Positions 9,618 through 17,473 are shown, counted from the stretch's first letter. The stretch is 64,000 nucleotides of DNA from JAGLQA01 sp023135565 (GCA_030639305.1 DAOWCY010000001.1:65832-129831), one strand, 5' to 3'. Numbers and translations: made by a program. The notes: generated by a model from the letters alone, not told the origin.

Positions 9618-9698
9618 ATGAAACAATGTGTAATGATGGTATTCGGCTTCCTACTACAAAAATTCATGTCAGTACTATATAAAAAACAAGAGGCTTAA
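9618..9698 (+). CDS. Candidate 26-residue hydrophobic peptide
   Basis: ATG at 9618 is preceded by AGGAGG at 9607-9612, the best-spaced ribosome-binding site in this region. The 26-codon ORF ends at TAA 9696-9698. The peptide starts MKQCVMMVFGFLLQKF and ends in a Lys-rich tail (YKKQEA), so it has a hydrophobic core with one Cys, like small membrane peptides or type I toxins. No homologue is recognised. It stands alone between repeats and the xdhA scrap. Support is only the strong ribosome-binding site and composition; it could also be the surviving start of a lost gene. Confidence 0.4.
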   Translation: MKQCVMMVFGFLLQKFMSVLYKKQEA

Positions 9699-9778
9699 AA
9701 GGTAGGCAAAGCGCTAACCCTTTATTGAAGCTTGAATGACTTTTTGGAACTCAGTAATGATTATTTTGCCCAAATCAT

Positions 9779-9905
9779 TCAACCGCCTGATTTATCGTTA
9801 ACAGCGGGGTATAAATAGCCCAGCACCCGCTCCGGGGTGAGAGAGACAAGTACTTTATATTCCTGGAATGGATAGGTTCGCCCACCGGCGAAGAAGAAAA
9901 TATTC
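9779..9905 (-). pseudogene. Fragment of a xdhA-like 3' end
   Basis: On the minus strand a short open frame reads SLTPERVLGYLYP and stops at 9779. The 35 bases 9807-9841 are identical to 10642-10676, the 3' end of the molybdopterin-subunit gene (PLTPERVLGYLYPEG). Upstream residues (FFFAGGRTYPFQEYK) do not match that gene, so this is a duplicated or recombined scrap and not a full copy. Confidence 0.5.
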
Positions 9906-9911
9906 ACTGAG

Positions 9912-9940
9912 TTGACATTTTCTTTTTTAGATTGTATCAT
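9912..9940 (+). promoter_or_regulatory. Sigma-70-type promoter for the mntA-hepT pair
   Basis: TTGACA at 9912-9917, 17-base spacer, TATCAT at 9935-9940; transcription would start near 9947, about 28 bases before the ATG at 9975. AGGAG at 9960-9964 provides the ribosome-binding site. Confidence 0.7.
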
Positions 9941-9974
9941 ATAGTAGTCCATTTAGTGCAGGAGTTAAAGTGCG

Positions 9975-10283
9975 ATGAAACGAAAATTAAAAGTGGAACT
10001 TCCCGAAATCTTTATTATTGATTTTTGTAAGCGATGGAAAATCAAGGAATTTTCTCTTTTCGGATCGGTCTTACATGAAGGATTCGGCCCTAAAAGCGAT
10101 ATAGACATATTAGTCAGTTTCCATGAAGACGCACCCTGGGGATTATATGAATTCGTGGACATGAAGGATGAACTGGAAGAGGTTTTGGGACGCCGGGTGG
10201 ACATTGTAGAAAAGGAAGGTCTGAGGAACCCTTTTAGGCGAAGAGAGATACTTCACTCCCGCGAGGTGATTTATGCAGCCTGA
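9975..10283 (+). CDS. mntA: MntA-type nucleotidyltransferase antitoxin
   Basis: 102 residues with the minimal nucleotidyltransferase signature LFGSVLHEGFGPKSDIDILV (GS followed by DxD). In the MntA/HepT family this protein AMPylates a tyrosine of the HEPN toxin and thereby silences it. It overlaps the start of hepT by 11 bases, so translation is probably coupled. A good promoter lies upstream. The pair lies between repeats and the molybdenum-hydroxylase operon, as expected for a mobile module. Confidence 0.85.
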   Translation: MKRKLKVELPEIFIIDFCKRWKIKEFSLFGSVLHEGFGPKSDIDILVSFHEDAPWGLYEFVDMKDELEEVLGRRVDIVEKEGLRNPFRRREILHSREVIYAA

Positions 10284-10620
10284 AAGCAGGAATGCCGCAT
10301 ATATTTGGGATATGTTCGATGCCGCCTCTTCTGTTGTAAAATTCACAGAGGGCATTGGGATAGAAAAATATTTAAATGACCGGAAACTTCAATTGGCAAT
10401 TGAACGGTTAATCGAAATAATCGGTGAAGCCGCCAATAGAGTGTCTCTTGAATTCCGGGAGAAACATCCCGGGATTCCATGGAGAAAAATTATTGCCCAG
10501 CGAAATGTCATCGCTCCTGAGTATGGAGAGATTAAGCAAGAGAGGATTTGGACAGTGGTTTCAGCGCACATCCCGGAGTTGGTTGAACAACTTGAGCCGA
10601 TGATTCAAGAGTTTCGTTAA
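10273..10620 (+). CDS. hepT: HepT-like HEPN (DUF86) protein with altered RNase motif
   Basis: 115 residues, DUF86/HEPN family. The RNase motif of active HepT toxins is R-x4-H-x-Y; here the stretch is RNVIAPEY, so the catalytic His is Pro (codon CCT, one base from CAT) while the Arg and the AMPylation-target Tyr remain. The protein is otherwise of normal length and in frame, and the start overlaps mntA. On known family mechanism it should be a dead or strongly weakened RNase. It might persist as an inactive partner or protect against active homologues. Confidence 0.85.
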   Translation: MQPESRNAAYIWDMFDAASSVVKFTEGIGIEKYLNDRKLQLAIERLIEIIGEAANRVSLEFREKHPGIPWRKIIAQRNVIAPEYGEIKQERIWTVVSAHIPELVEQLEPMIQEFR

Positions 10621-10631
10621 ATCCCCGGGTG

Positions 10632-12890
10632 TCAGCCCTCCGGGTATAAATAGCCCAGCACCCGCTCCGGGGTGAGGGGGGAAACGATAGGAAAGTCCAC
10701 GCCGGACCGGAACGCTTTCACGGCTTCCAAAATAGCAAAATACGCCCCGATGCCATACATAAACGGCGGTTCGCCGATGGCTTTGGAACTAAGCACGGCA
10801 TAGGGATTCCCGGCGTCCTCTAAAAAATGAACGTCTACCTCTTTAGGCGTAAACTTGATGTCCGGGAACTTATAGGTGCTTGCACTGTTGGTAAGCAATC
10901 GGCCTTCTTCAGTGTAGAGCACTTCCTCCATGGTCAACCAGCCGATGCCCTGCAAAAGACCTCCCTCTACCTGGCCGCGGTCAATCAAAAAATCCAAACT
11001 CTTCCCGGCGTCATGAACTATAGATACCCGGTCGATCTCATAAACACCGCGTATACAATCCAACGTTACTTCCGTGACTGCAGTTCCAAATACATGATAA
11101 GCAAAAGGCTGGCCTTTCTCTTTTTCCCGGTCAAAATAAATACGCGGGGTGGCATAATAACCATGAGCAGAAAGATCGGTACGGGCGGCAAAAGCTTTCA
11201 ACACCAGCGTTTCCCAGGTGAGGGTCGTTTTTTCGCCGCGGCAAAAAACCTGCTCATCTGCGATAGTTATCTCGTCGGCATCTGGGTGCTGCAATTGCTC
11301 CGCCGCTGTTTTCTTTAAGCGCGCTAAAATATCTAAGCAGGCGATTTCAGCCGCCCTGCCGTTCATGTCCGCGCCGGTGGAGGCGGCGGTAGGCGAGGTG
11401 TTGGCTACCCGCGTAGTATTAGTGGTTTCGATTTTGATTCTTTCGGGGGCGACGGAAAAAATGCGAGCCGCGGTTTGTTGTATCTTCATGTTGACGCCCT
11501 GGCCCATTTCTACTGCCCCGGTGCTGACGCCGACGCTGCCGTCGCTGTACACATGCACCAACGCTCCGGCCTGGTTCATCATGGTGTTGGTAAAGGAAAT
11601 CCCGAAACATACGGGCATTAATGCGGCTCCTTTTTTCCGGGTCGAGTTGGCGGCGTTGAATTCGGCTGCGCGGCGGAAAATCTCATCGAAAGCGTATTTT
11701 TGTTTGCCGGCAGCGAAACAGCTCCGGGCGCGGCAGTGCTCCACCTGCATGCCGTAGGGGAACGTGTCGCCTTCGGCTAACAGGTTTTTCTTCTGGATAA
11801 GGGCGGGGCTGACGCCCAATTTCGCGGCTGCTTCCCGGATGGCTGCTTCCATTACGAACATGGCCTGGGGAGCGCCGAATCCGCGAAAGGCGGTAAATGG
11901 GGGCAAATTGGTGCGGCAGCTTGCGCCCGTGGCTTTGACGTTGGGGATAAAATAACTATTAGTGGTGTGGAAAAGCGTTCGTTCCAATATGGCGCTGGAA
12001 AGGTCCGCGGCGGCTCCGGCGTTTTGATAGAACATCACTTCGTAGGCGAGAATCTTGCCTTCCTCGTCTACGCCGATCTTAAAATCCGAGGAGTAAGGGT
12101 GCCGCTTGCCGGTAACGGTTATGTCCTCCCGGCGGTTCAACGTGAGCTTTACCGGTTTATGTAATTTATAGGCGGCTAAGGCAGCCAGCGCTGCCCAGGG
12201 GGTGGCCTGGTCCTCTTTGCCACCGAAAGCGCCGCCTAAGCGGGCGACGTCCACTTCTACTTTGTTCATGGGCAGCCCCAGCACCCTGGCGGCGATACGC
12301 TGTACGCCGCTGGGCGATTGAGTAGAAGAAAAAATCTTAACGCCGCCTCTTTCTGTGGGCAGAGCCAGGGCACCCTGGGGTTCCATGTAAAAATGCTCCT
12401 GGCTGCCGGAGTCCACCCGGCCTGACGCCACTACTACGCATTTGTCCCAGGCGGCGGCGGTGTCGCCGAGGCAAAAAGTGCGCGGTGGGGCGATGAGACT
12501 GCCCGCGGCATAGGCTTGCCTGGGATCGGTAATTACCGGTAGGGGTTCGATTTCTAATTCGATTTTTTTGGCGGCTCTGGCTGCGGCGGTTTTATCGGAG
12601 GCCAAAACTAATGCCACGGGCTGACCGGCAAAATGAACTTTCTCTTCCGCCAGCAGCGGTTCATCGCGGATAATGCCGCCTATCTCGTTCTCACCGGGGA
12701 TGTCGCGAAAAGTAAGCACAGCGGTGACTCCGGGACTTTCTTCGGCGGCCCGGGTGTCGAGCCGTTTGATCCTGCCGTGGGCCGTGGGAGAAAAAAGCGC
12801 GGATGCATACAGCAGACCTTCGGGAACGGGAAGATCATCTAAAAACAGCGCCTGACCACGGACGTGCAAAGGGGTGTCGAAATTTTTCAC
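10632..12890 (-). CDS. Xanthine-dehydrogenase-family molybdopterin subunit
   Basis: 752 residues, normal length for the large molybdenum hydroxylase subunit. Family landmarks include the N-terminal VRGQALFLDDLPVP, a QSPSGVQRIAARVLG stretch, LGGAFGGKEDQ, AFRGFGAPQAMFVMEAA, GAVEMGQGVNMK and the active-site GEPPF near the C-terminus. Enzymes of this type hydroxylate purines or other N-heterocycles with water as oxygen donor. Electrons pass to the 2Fe-2S and FAD centres of the partner encoded immediately upstream (4-base overlap at 12887-12890). MocA and XdhC genes nearby fit a sulfurated CMP/MCD-type cofactor. The substrate cannot be fixed by eye; xanthine or hypoxanthine is the best guess. Confidence 0.9.
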   Translation of the reverse strand: MKNFDTPLHVRGQALFLDDLPVPEGLLYASALFSPTAHGRIKRLDTRAAEESPGVTAVLTFRDIPGENEIGGIIRDEPLLAEEKVHFAGQPVALVLASDKTAAARAAKKIELEIEPLPVITDPRQAYAAGSLIAPPRTFCLGDTAAAWDKCVVVASGRVDSGSQEHFYMEPQGALALPTERGGVKIFSSTQSPSGVQRIAARVLGLPMNKVEVDVARLGGAFGGKEDQATPWAALAALAAYKLHKPVKLTLNRREDITVTGKRHPYSSDFKIGVDEEGKILAYEVMFYQNAGAAADLSSAILERTLFHTTNSYFIPNVKATGASCRTNLPPFTAFRGFGAPQAMFVMEAAIREAAAKLGVSPALIQKKNLLAEGDTFPYGMQVEHCRARSCFAAGKQKYAFDEIFRRAAEFNAANSTRKKGAALMPVCFGISFTNTMMNQAGALVHVYSDGSVGVSTGAVEMGQGVNMKIQQTAARIFSVAPERIKIETTNTTRVANTSPTAASTGADMNGRAAEIACLDILARLKKTAAEQLQHPDADEITIADEQVFCRGEKTTLTWETLVLKAFAARTDLSAHGYYATPRIYFDREKEKGQPFAYHVFGTAVTEVTLDCIRGVYEIDRVSIVHDAGKSLDFLIDRGQVEGGLLQGIGWLTMEEVLYTEEGRLLTNSASTYKFPDIKFTPKEVDVHFLEDAGNPYAVLSSKAIGEPPFMYGIGAYFAILEAVKAFRSGVDFPIVSPLTPERVLGYLYPEG

Positions 12891-14515
12891 AGCAGCGCCT
12901 CCAGTTCCAACAAGTCGGGGAAAAATTTTAAGAAGTGGGCAAAAAACAATTGCCGTAGCAGTAGTCTTTTATAATCTGCCGAGCCGCGTACATCGCTGAT
13001 AGGGGCGATCTCCTGCTGCATGATCCGGGCAGCTTCGCGGATGTTTTCAGCAGTGACTTCTTTCCCGGTAAGAAAACGCCGGGTTTTTTCTAAGTACAGC
13101 GGGATGGAAGCAACACCCCCGGCTGAGATATTTATCTCGATTATATTTTGCCTCCGGCGGCCAGAAACCTTTTTGAAAAAAGGTTTCTGGACTTCCAAAA
13201 ACTTCTGATTAGCTTCGCTCGCTTTTGGTTTACCTTTATCACCACTAAATGCTTCCCCATTTTGTAGGGTTAGATAGATAGCTGAGTCGCAGCTCGCTAT
13301 GTCCAAATACTTGCGCCGCGATACTTTCTCAAAATTAAAAAAAGCTCCGGCTTCGGGCTTAGGAAACTTAATCCCAAAAATCTTTTCTCCTTTTCTTAAG
13401 CCCAACTGTTTGTAACCTTTGAAAAATTTCGCTAAAGGCATTTCCCGCTCCCGGCTGCCTTTGCCTAACACAATATCCGCTTTTAACGCCAGGAAAAATA
13501 TAGTTAGATCGGCAATAGGCGAGGCATTGGCAATATTGCCGCCTATGGTAGCCCGGCTGCGAATTAGCTTCGAGGCCACAAGACTGAGGTATTCTTTAAT
13601 GCCGGGGACAAAACGCGCCAGCAAAGAAGAATTCTTGATCTCTTCGGTGTTAGTGCCCGCGCCGATAAAAATCTTTTCGCCCTCTTCTTTTATGCCGGAT
13701 AATTCCGGGTACCGCGATAGGAAATCCAATTCCAAACCGGCTGCTTCTTCCCCTTTTTGTACGTACATATCTGTCGCTCCTGCGGCAAGTATTTTTTTCA
13801 CTTTTGTCGAGTTCGGGGCCGGGGCCGGAGCGTCCAAAGCTTCCAGCCGGGCGGGGATGTCTAAAAAATACCGGGGCACAACACCCCATTCTACTAATTC
13901 GGGGACGGCGCCGTTATTGCCGTTTTTGTCTTTACCTGCTTTTTCAGCGAGGGGGGCGCCCCCCCCAGCCGGTAGGCCATCCGAAACGATCTTCTTTTGT
14001 TTGGAATTCTTCCCGGAAAGACAAGATTTTTCCAGGATAGTAGTACAAAGAGATTCGGCGGCTCTCCTGATCGACACATAGCCGGTGCAGCGGCAAATAT
14101 TGCCGTCCAAAGCGTCTATGGCCGCGGGGTAAGCGGGTGCCTCTTCACTCAACAAAAAACCGGTCAAAGAAAGCACAATGCCGGGGGTGCAAAAACCGCA
14201 CTGCACGGCTCCCTGGTCTACCAGCGCCTGCTGCACCGGGGTGAGTTTGTCGCTGTTCAGGCCTTCTACGGTAACCACATGCTTGCCGTGAAGTTCACCG
14301 ATAGGCAGCAGGCAGGACACCACGGCTTTATATTTCACCCGCCGGTTTTGCAGTTCACCCAATAGTATAGTGCAGGAGCCGCATTCCCCTTCCCGGCAGC
14401 CCTCTTTGGCGCCGCTGAGCCCCTGTTCCCGGCGGATAAAATCTAAAGTAACCGTGCCGGCAGGCAGCTCAGTTTCTACTTCCCGGTCATTTAAAATAAA
14501 CTTAATCGTTTTCAT
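12887..14515 (-). CDS. 2Fe-2S/FAD fusion subunit of the xanthine dehydrogenase family
   Basis: 542 residues joining two usually separate subunits. Residues 1-160 form the small 2Fe-2S subunit (GCREGECGSCTILLG; CGFCTPG; NICRCTGY). A low-complexity linker of about 75 residues (160-235) follows, then a CoxM-type FAD domain (ILAAGATDMYVQ; ATIGGNIANASP). In the FAD domain, between YLTLQNG and INISAGGVA, lies an extra segment (about residues 418-456) that homologues lack; its DNA at 13149-13215 is an arm of the dispersed palindromic repeat. The frame stays open and both flanks align with the family, so the subunit is probably functional. It overlaps the NTPase gene by 14 bases and the molybdopterin subunit gene by 4. 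Confidence 0.9.
   Translation of the reverse strand: MKTIKFILNDREVETELPAGTVTLDFIRREQGLSGAKEGCREGECGSCTILLGELQNRRVKYKAVVSCLLPIGELHGKHVVTVEGLNSDKLTPVQQALVDQGAVQCGFCTPGIVLSLTGFLLSEEAPAYPAAIDALDGNICRCTGYVSIRRAAESLCTTILEKSCLSGKNSKQKKIVSDGLPAGGGAPLAEKAGKDKNGNNGAVPELVEWGVVPRYFLDIPARLEALDAPAPAPNSTKVKKILAAGATDMYVQKGEEAAGLELDFLSRYPELSGIKEEGEKIFIGAGTNTEEIKNSSLLARFVPGIKEYLSLVASKLIRSRATIGGNIANASPIADLTIFFLALKADIVLGKGSREREMPLAKFFKGYKQLGLRKGEKIFGIKFPKPEAGAFFNFEKVSRRKYLDIASCDSAIYLTLQNGEAFSGDKGKPKASEANQKFLEVQKPFFKKVSGRRRQNIIEINISAGGVASIPLYLEKTRRFLTGKEVTAENIREAARIMQQEIAPISDVRGSADYKRLLLRQLFFAHFLKFFPDLLELEALL
13149..13215. repeat. Palindromic-repeat arm read in frame inside the FAD subunit gene
   Basis: Begins GCCTCCGGCGGCCAGAAACC and contains the hairpin AACCTTTTT-GAAAAAAGGTT. 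It matches the reverse complement of the right arm of the copy at 22612-22777 with one mismatch over its first 50-odd bases. It encodes about residues 434-456 of the fusion subunit, precisely where the FAD domain has an insertion. Confidence 0.85.
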
Positions 14516-15008
14516 TATCTATTTCACTCACTTTTTTAATCCTGTATTCGCGGATGTTGAATTTTTCTAAAACGTCTTGTACACAGTGATTTCTTACGCT
14601 GATGTACACATCTTGCCCGGTTTTTAAAACATCTTGCAGGATAGTCGAAAAACCGCCGCCCGATAGTTCTAAGGGGCCGATTTCGTCGATAAAAATAGGC
14701 TCGACGCCGCGCTGTAAAATATCGACAATAATACTTTCGGCAAATTCAAAGGCCGCTCTTGAAAAACAAAAAGGACCAAAACAGCAGGCTTCATCCCATT
14801 TCCCAGGCACATATGCGGCTTTAAAAGCCAAAACTTTCTTCTCTCCTGTATTTAGTCTCCGGATTTCGTAGCCGCAAAATTCTTCCTGTCCCCGGTTGGC
14901 AAATATTTTCGTAGATACAAAACCGTCGCCCTGTCCTAATCGGTTATAGATAGAAACCATCCTGCCGGTTTTGCCTTCATTTACTACACCACTGATTATA
15001 TAGATCAT
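14502..15008 (-). CDS. THEP1-like P-loop nucleoside triphosphatase
   Basis: 168 residues with Walker A GVVNEGKTGR at the N-terminus and Walker B PIFIDEIGPLEL, the signature of the small THEP1/NTPase family. It is the gene just before the 2Fe-2S/FAD subunit and overlaps it by 14 bases, so it belongs to the same transcript. NTPases of this kind recur beside molybdenum hydroxylases of anaerobes, so a role in cofactor handling or maturation is likely; that role is inference from context. Five cysteines or so, including CCFGPFC, are unusual for the family and might bind a metal. Confidence 0.8.
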   Translation of the reverse strand: MIYIISGVVNEGKTGRMVSIYNRLGQGDGFVSTKIFANRGQEEFCGYEIRRLNTGEKKVLAFKAAYVPGKWDEACCFGPFCFSRAAFEFAESIIVDILQRGVEPIFIDEIGPLELSGGGFSTILQDVLKTGQDVYISVRNHCVQDVLEKFNIREYRIKKVSEIDNEND

Positions 15009-15016
15009 TACTTATT

Positions 15017-15263
15017 GCCTTCGGCAACCCTCCGGGGGCCCTGCCGGGGGCCAAACTTTTGAAAAAGTTTGATCAAAACTTCTGATAATTAAAATCAAAA
15101 GCGCTCACACGCTGCCTCTTGCGGCGAAGCGGCTTATAGGCTCCCCACGCAGTGGGGCTTTTGAAAAAGTTTGATCAAAACTTTTAATAATTAGAATCAA
15201 AAGCGCTCACACGCTGCTTCTTGCGGCGGAGCCGCTTATCGCCTCCCCGTGCGCACGGGGTTT
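15017..15263. repeat. Palindromic element plus tandem pair of GC-box cassettes
   Basis: Starts GCCTTCGGCAACCC. Two direct copies follow, 15056-15157 (102 bp) and 15158-15260 (103 bp), each with the order CTTTTGAAAAAGTTTGATCA, an AATCAAAAGCGCTCACACGC block, a GCGGCGAAGCGGCTTAT-type palindrome and a short C/G palindrome of the CCCC-GGGG kind. The copies differ mainly in the palindromes, where changes keep pairing. It separates the xdhC gene from the NTPase. Confidence 0.85.
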
Positions 15264-15292
15264 AGAATCAAAAGCGCAATCGGCCTCCGTCA

Positions 15293-16108
15293 TCACTTGT
15301 CTCTATAGTGTTTGTGGCCTTTTTTATCGTAACGCAAAGCCTGCATCTCAGCGGCAATCGAAAGCGCAATCTCCGCCGGGGCAGGACCCCCGATATCGAG
15401 ACCTACAGGACAATATAAAATAGAAAAATCAGGCTCCCGGCCTAACTCCTCGATAAGCTTCTCTTTCATAGCTCGACCCTTTTTCCGCGATGCCACCATG
15501 CCGATATAAGCGGGTTTCCAGCCGGCTTCGTAGATGCGTTTCAACACTACATAATCCAATGCGTGGGAATGGGTGGCAATAACAAAAAAACTGCCTTCCT
15601 CGACTTCACGGTTTTCCATGATGGTGTTGTATGACCCCACTAAAGTATGCTGCGCTCCGCTTACCTGCCGGGCTACTTCCTCCCGGTTGTCCAATATAGT
15701 AATATGGTAATCCACGTCCTCGAACTGGCGCACCAACGCCCTGCCGATATGCCCGGCTCCGAAAATATATAACGGTAGACCGGAGCCGATATATTCGTAA
15801 AATAATGTAGTAGTGCCGCCGCAGAGCATTCCTGTCTGCTCCTCCCCTTCGATCACCTGGCTGTCGGGATCCAACAGGTACTTTTTCAGCAGCCCTTTTT
15901 TATCCTTTAAAACTTTGCGGGCCGTTTTTTCAGCAGCATGCTCTAAAGCGCCGCCGCCCACAGTGCCTACTTTTTCCCCATCTGACAAGAAGAGCATCTT
16001 GGCCTGCACCGGCGCCGGGCCGTGGCCCTCTTTCTCCACTACGGTGACTAATACCCCCTGGCCGCCGCCCTTCTTCAACGCTGCGATCTTTTCGTAAATG
16101 TCGATCAA
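15293..16108 (-). CDS. xdhC: XdhC/CoxI family molybdenum-enzyme maturation protein
   Basis: 271 residues. The N-terminal XdhC/CoxI domain has GTVGGGALEH and a GMLCGG motif; the C-terminal Rossmann domain has IFGAGHIGRALV and ATHSHALDY. In studied organisms XdhC binds molybdenum cofactor, promotes its sulfuration and delivers it to the hydroxylase. It lies 15 bases downstream of the membrane-protein gene and upstream of the structural genes on the same strand. Length and motifs are typical, with nothing missing. Confidence 0.92.
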   Translation of the reverse strand: MIDIYEKIAALKKGGGQGVLVTVVEKEGHGPAPVQAKMLFLSDGEKVGTVGGGALEHAAEKTARKVLKDKKGLLKKYLLDPDSQVIEGEEQTGMLCGGTTTLFYEYIGSGLPLYIFGAGHIGRALVRQFEDVDYHITILDNREEVARQVSGAQHTLVGSYNTIMENREVEEGSFFVIATHSHALDYVVLKRIYEAGWKPAYIGMVASRKKGRAMKEKLIEELGREPDFSILYCPVGLDIGGPAPAEIALSIAAEMQALRYDKKGHKHYRDK

Positions 16109-16123
16109 ACAGCTCTCCTTTTC

Positions 16124-16753
16124 CTACAAGATTAACTCAGCACATACCGCTGCTGCCAACAGGAAAGAAGATGTGACGTATCCGGGTTTCATAAAGCGGG
16201 TAAAAACCGGCTCTTTCCCGGTTTCTAATTTTAAGAAGAAATAAATAATAAAGGTATTGATCATACTCTCTAAGACTAAGAAATTGGCGATTGTGAGCAG
16301 CCCCGCTTGCAGGAAATCATTAGCCGGCGACAGGGCTAAAAGCACCCCGTGAAAAGCGATAAACAATACTCGCCAACCGGCTGTAAACGCGAATACCTGC
16401 CGCAGTTGGACGCGACTTTTTTCATAGTTAAATAGCTTAAAGAAAATAACCACCGCCGCGGCTTCGAGCATAATAGCCACAGCAGGTTTTATGACCATCC
16501 CGGGGGTTTGCAGGGGCAAAAGCAGCCCGGTTAATTTGATACCGGCGGCAATAGAAGCAGTATAAAAAATCGCCGCCAGCTTGCCGCTGTGGTCCAACGA
16601 TTTCTTCATAAAATAAAAACCGATGGGAAACATAAAAAATCCGGCTGCAAAGGGAATTAGGTGAAAAAGCGAACCCAATGTGGCCTCGGCTAATCCCCAT
16701 AATGAACCCCAAAAAAGAAAAACCCTTACATTCTTACTTGTTTCTTTACTCAT
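16124..16753 (-). CDS. Conserved-looking integral membrane protein of the molybdenum-hydroxylase operon
   Basis: 209 residues, mostly hydrophobic, with about six membrane segments (first around 10-30, WGSLWGLAEATLGSLFH; last near the C-terminus). No family is recognised with certainty. It is 15 bases upstream of xdhC on the same strand, so it is probably co-expressed; small membrane proteins of this size can be substrate-binding components or permeases. A ribosome-binding site AGGAG precedes the ATG, and a 15-bp hairpin unit lies 22 bases before the start. Confidence 0.75.
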   Translation of the reverse strand: MSKETSKNVRVFLFWGSLWGLAEATLGSLFHLIPFAAGFFMFPIGFYFMKKSLDHSGKLAAIFYTASIAAGIKLTGLLLPLQTPGMVIKPAVAIMLEAAAVVIFFKLFNYEKSRVQLRQVFAFTAGWRVLFIAFHGVLLALSPANDFLQAGLLTIANFLVLESMINTFIIYFFLKLETGKEPVFTRFMKPGYVTSSFLLAAAVCAELIL

Positions 16754-16775
16754 CGAAAACTCCTATCTACATTAT

Positions 16776-16846
16776 GCCATTACATGGCGGTAATGAACAA
16801 CGTGTTTTACATATTTCACGTTCCCACCATCAGGTGGATTTTTTTA
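16776..16846 (-). promoter_or_regulatory. Leader hairpin element (GTA-loop unit plus second hairpin)
   Basis: Read on the minus strand, CCGCCATGTAATGGC (16790-16776) forms a GCCAT/ATGGC stem around GTA, 22 bases before the ATG at 16753. Further upstream (16824-16837) is CCACC-ATCA-GGTGG next to a run of A (T-run on the plus strand). The same two-part arrangement precedes the transketolase gene at 26323-26420. Confidence 0.55.
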
Positions 16847-16870
16847 GCTAATCTTCAAGAAAAAGTTATA

Positions 16871-17473
16871 TCATAAAAACCGGGATTTTTCAATCGCTTT
16901 TTTATAATCTGCTTTGGTATCCACGTCTATCAAGATAGTCTCATCTTCCACTTCGACGGTTTCATACCCTTTGCCGCGAATAAAATCCCGCAGGTTCGAG
17001 TCTTGCGGTTCACGCAGGATCTCTTCCGCCAGGAAACTTTTCATCAGCACCGGGTGACCTTTTCTGCCCCGGAACAAAGGAATAACAATGTCTCCCGGGG
17101 CGTGCAGCAATTTGCGGTAGACCTCTTTTTTTACCAGCGGACAATCACCGGGGATAAAAAAGAATTTCTCTTTTTCGATATGTTTAACGCCCTCTTGAAC
17201 GGAACTGAACATACCGCTGGGGTAGTGTTCATTAAACACCACCCGGACTTTGGCGTATTCCCGGGTCAGTTCGACCAGCCGTTCGATCTTATGCCCGCCC
17301 ACCAGGAAAATCCGGGAACAAAAATCATACATCCCTTCGATAGTGCGGCAGATCAGGCTTTTCCCCTGCAGCGGCAGCTCCATTTTGAACGCCCCGGCCC
17401 GGCTGGAAAAGCCCGCGGCCAAGATAATCCCTTCGACATTTTTTATAAAAGTTCCTGTTTCTATATCGCTCAT
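16871..17473 (-). CDS. mocA: MocA-like molybdenum cofactor cytidylyltransferase
   Basis: 200 residues of the MobA-like NTP transferase fold: ILAAGFSSRAGAFKMELPL at the N-terminus, FIPGDCPLV for the metal-binding Asp, and GRKGHPVLM. Such proteins attach CMP to molybdopterin-Mo to form MCD, the cofactor form used by hydroxylases of the XdhA family. First gene of the minus-strand group leading to the hydroxylase, though a 117-base gap with hairpins separates it from the next gene. Start ATG 17473 fits the family N-terminus apart from a short 13-residue extension. Confidence 0.87.
   Translation of the reverse strand: MSDIETGTFIKNVEGIILAAGFSSRAGAFKMELPLQGKSLICRTIEGMYDFCSRIFLVGGHKIERLVELTREYAKVRVVFNEHYPSGMFSSVQEGVKHIEKEKFFFIPGDCPLVKKEVYRKLLHAPGDIVIPLFRGRKGHPVLMKSFLAEEILREPQDSNLRDFIRGKGYETVEVEDETILIDVDTKADYKKAIEKSRFL

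Noticed and set aside
11218..11757. Long plus-strand ORFs opposite the molybdopterin subunit gene (also opposite the giant gene and others)
   Set aside because: They are antisense shadows of well-supported genes in GC-rich codon context and show no domain.
15017..15263. CRISPR array
   Set aside because: The tandem units are about 102 bp with no short regular repeat-spacer pattern, and no cas gene is present in the window.
16824..16846. Rho-independent terminator of mocA
   Set aside because: The T-run lies on the plus strand while mocA is transcribed from the minus strand, so it does not fit as its terminator; it is treated as part of a leader element.
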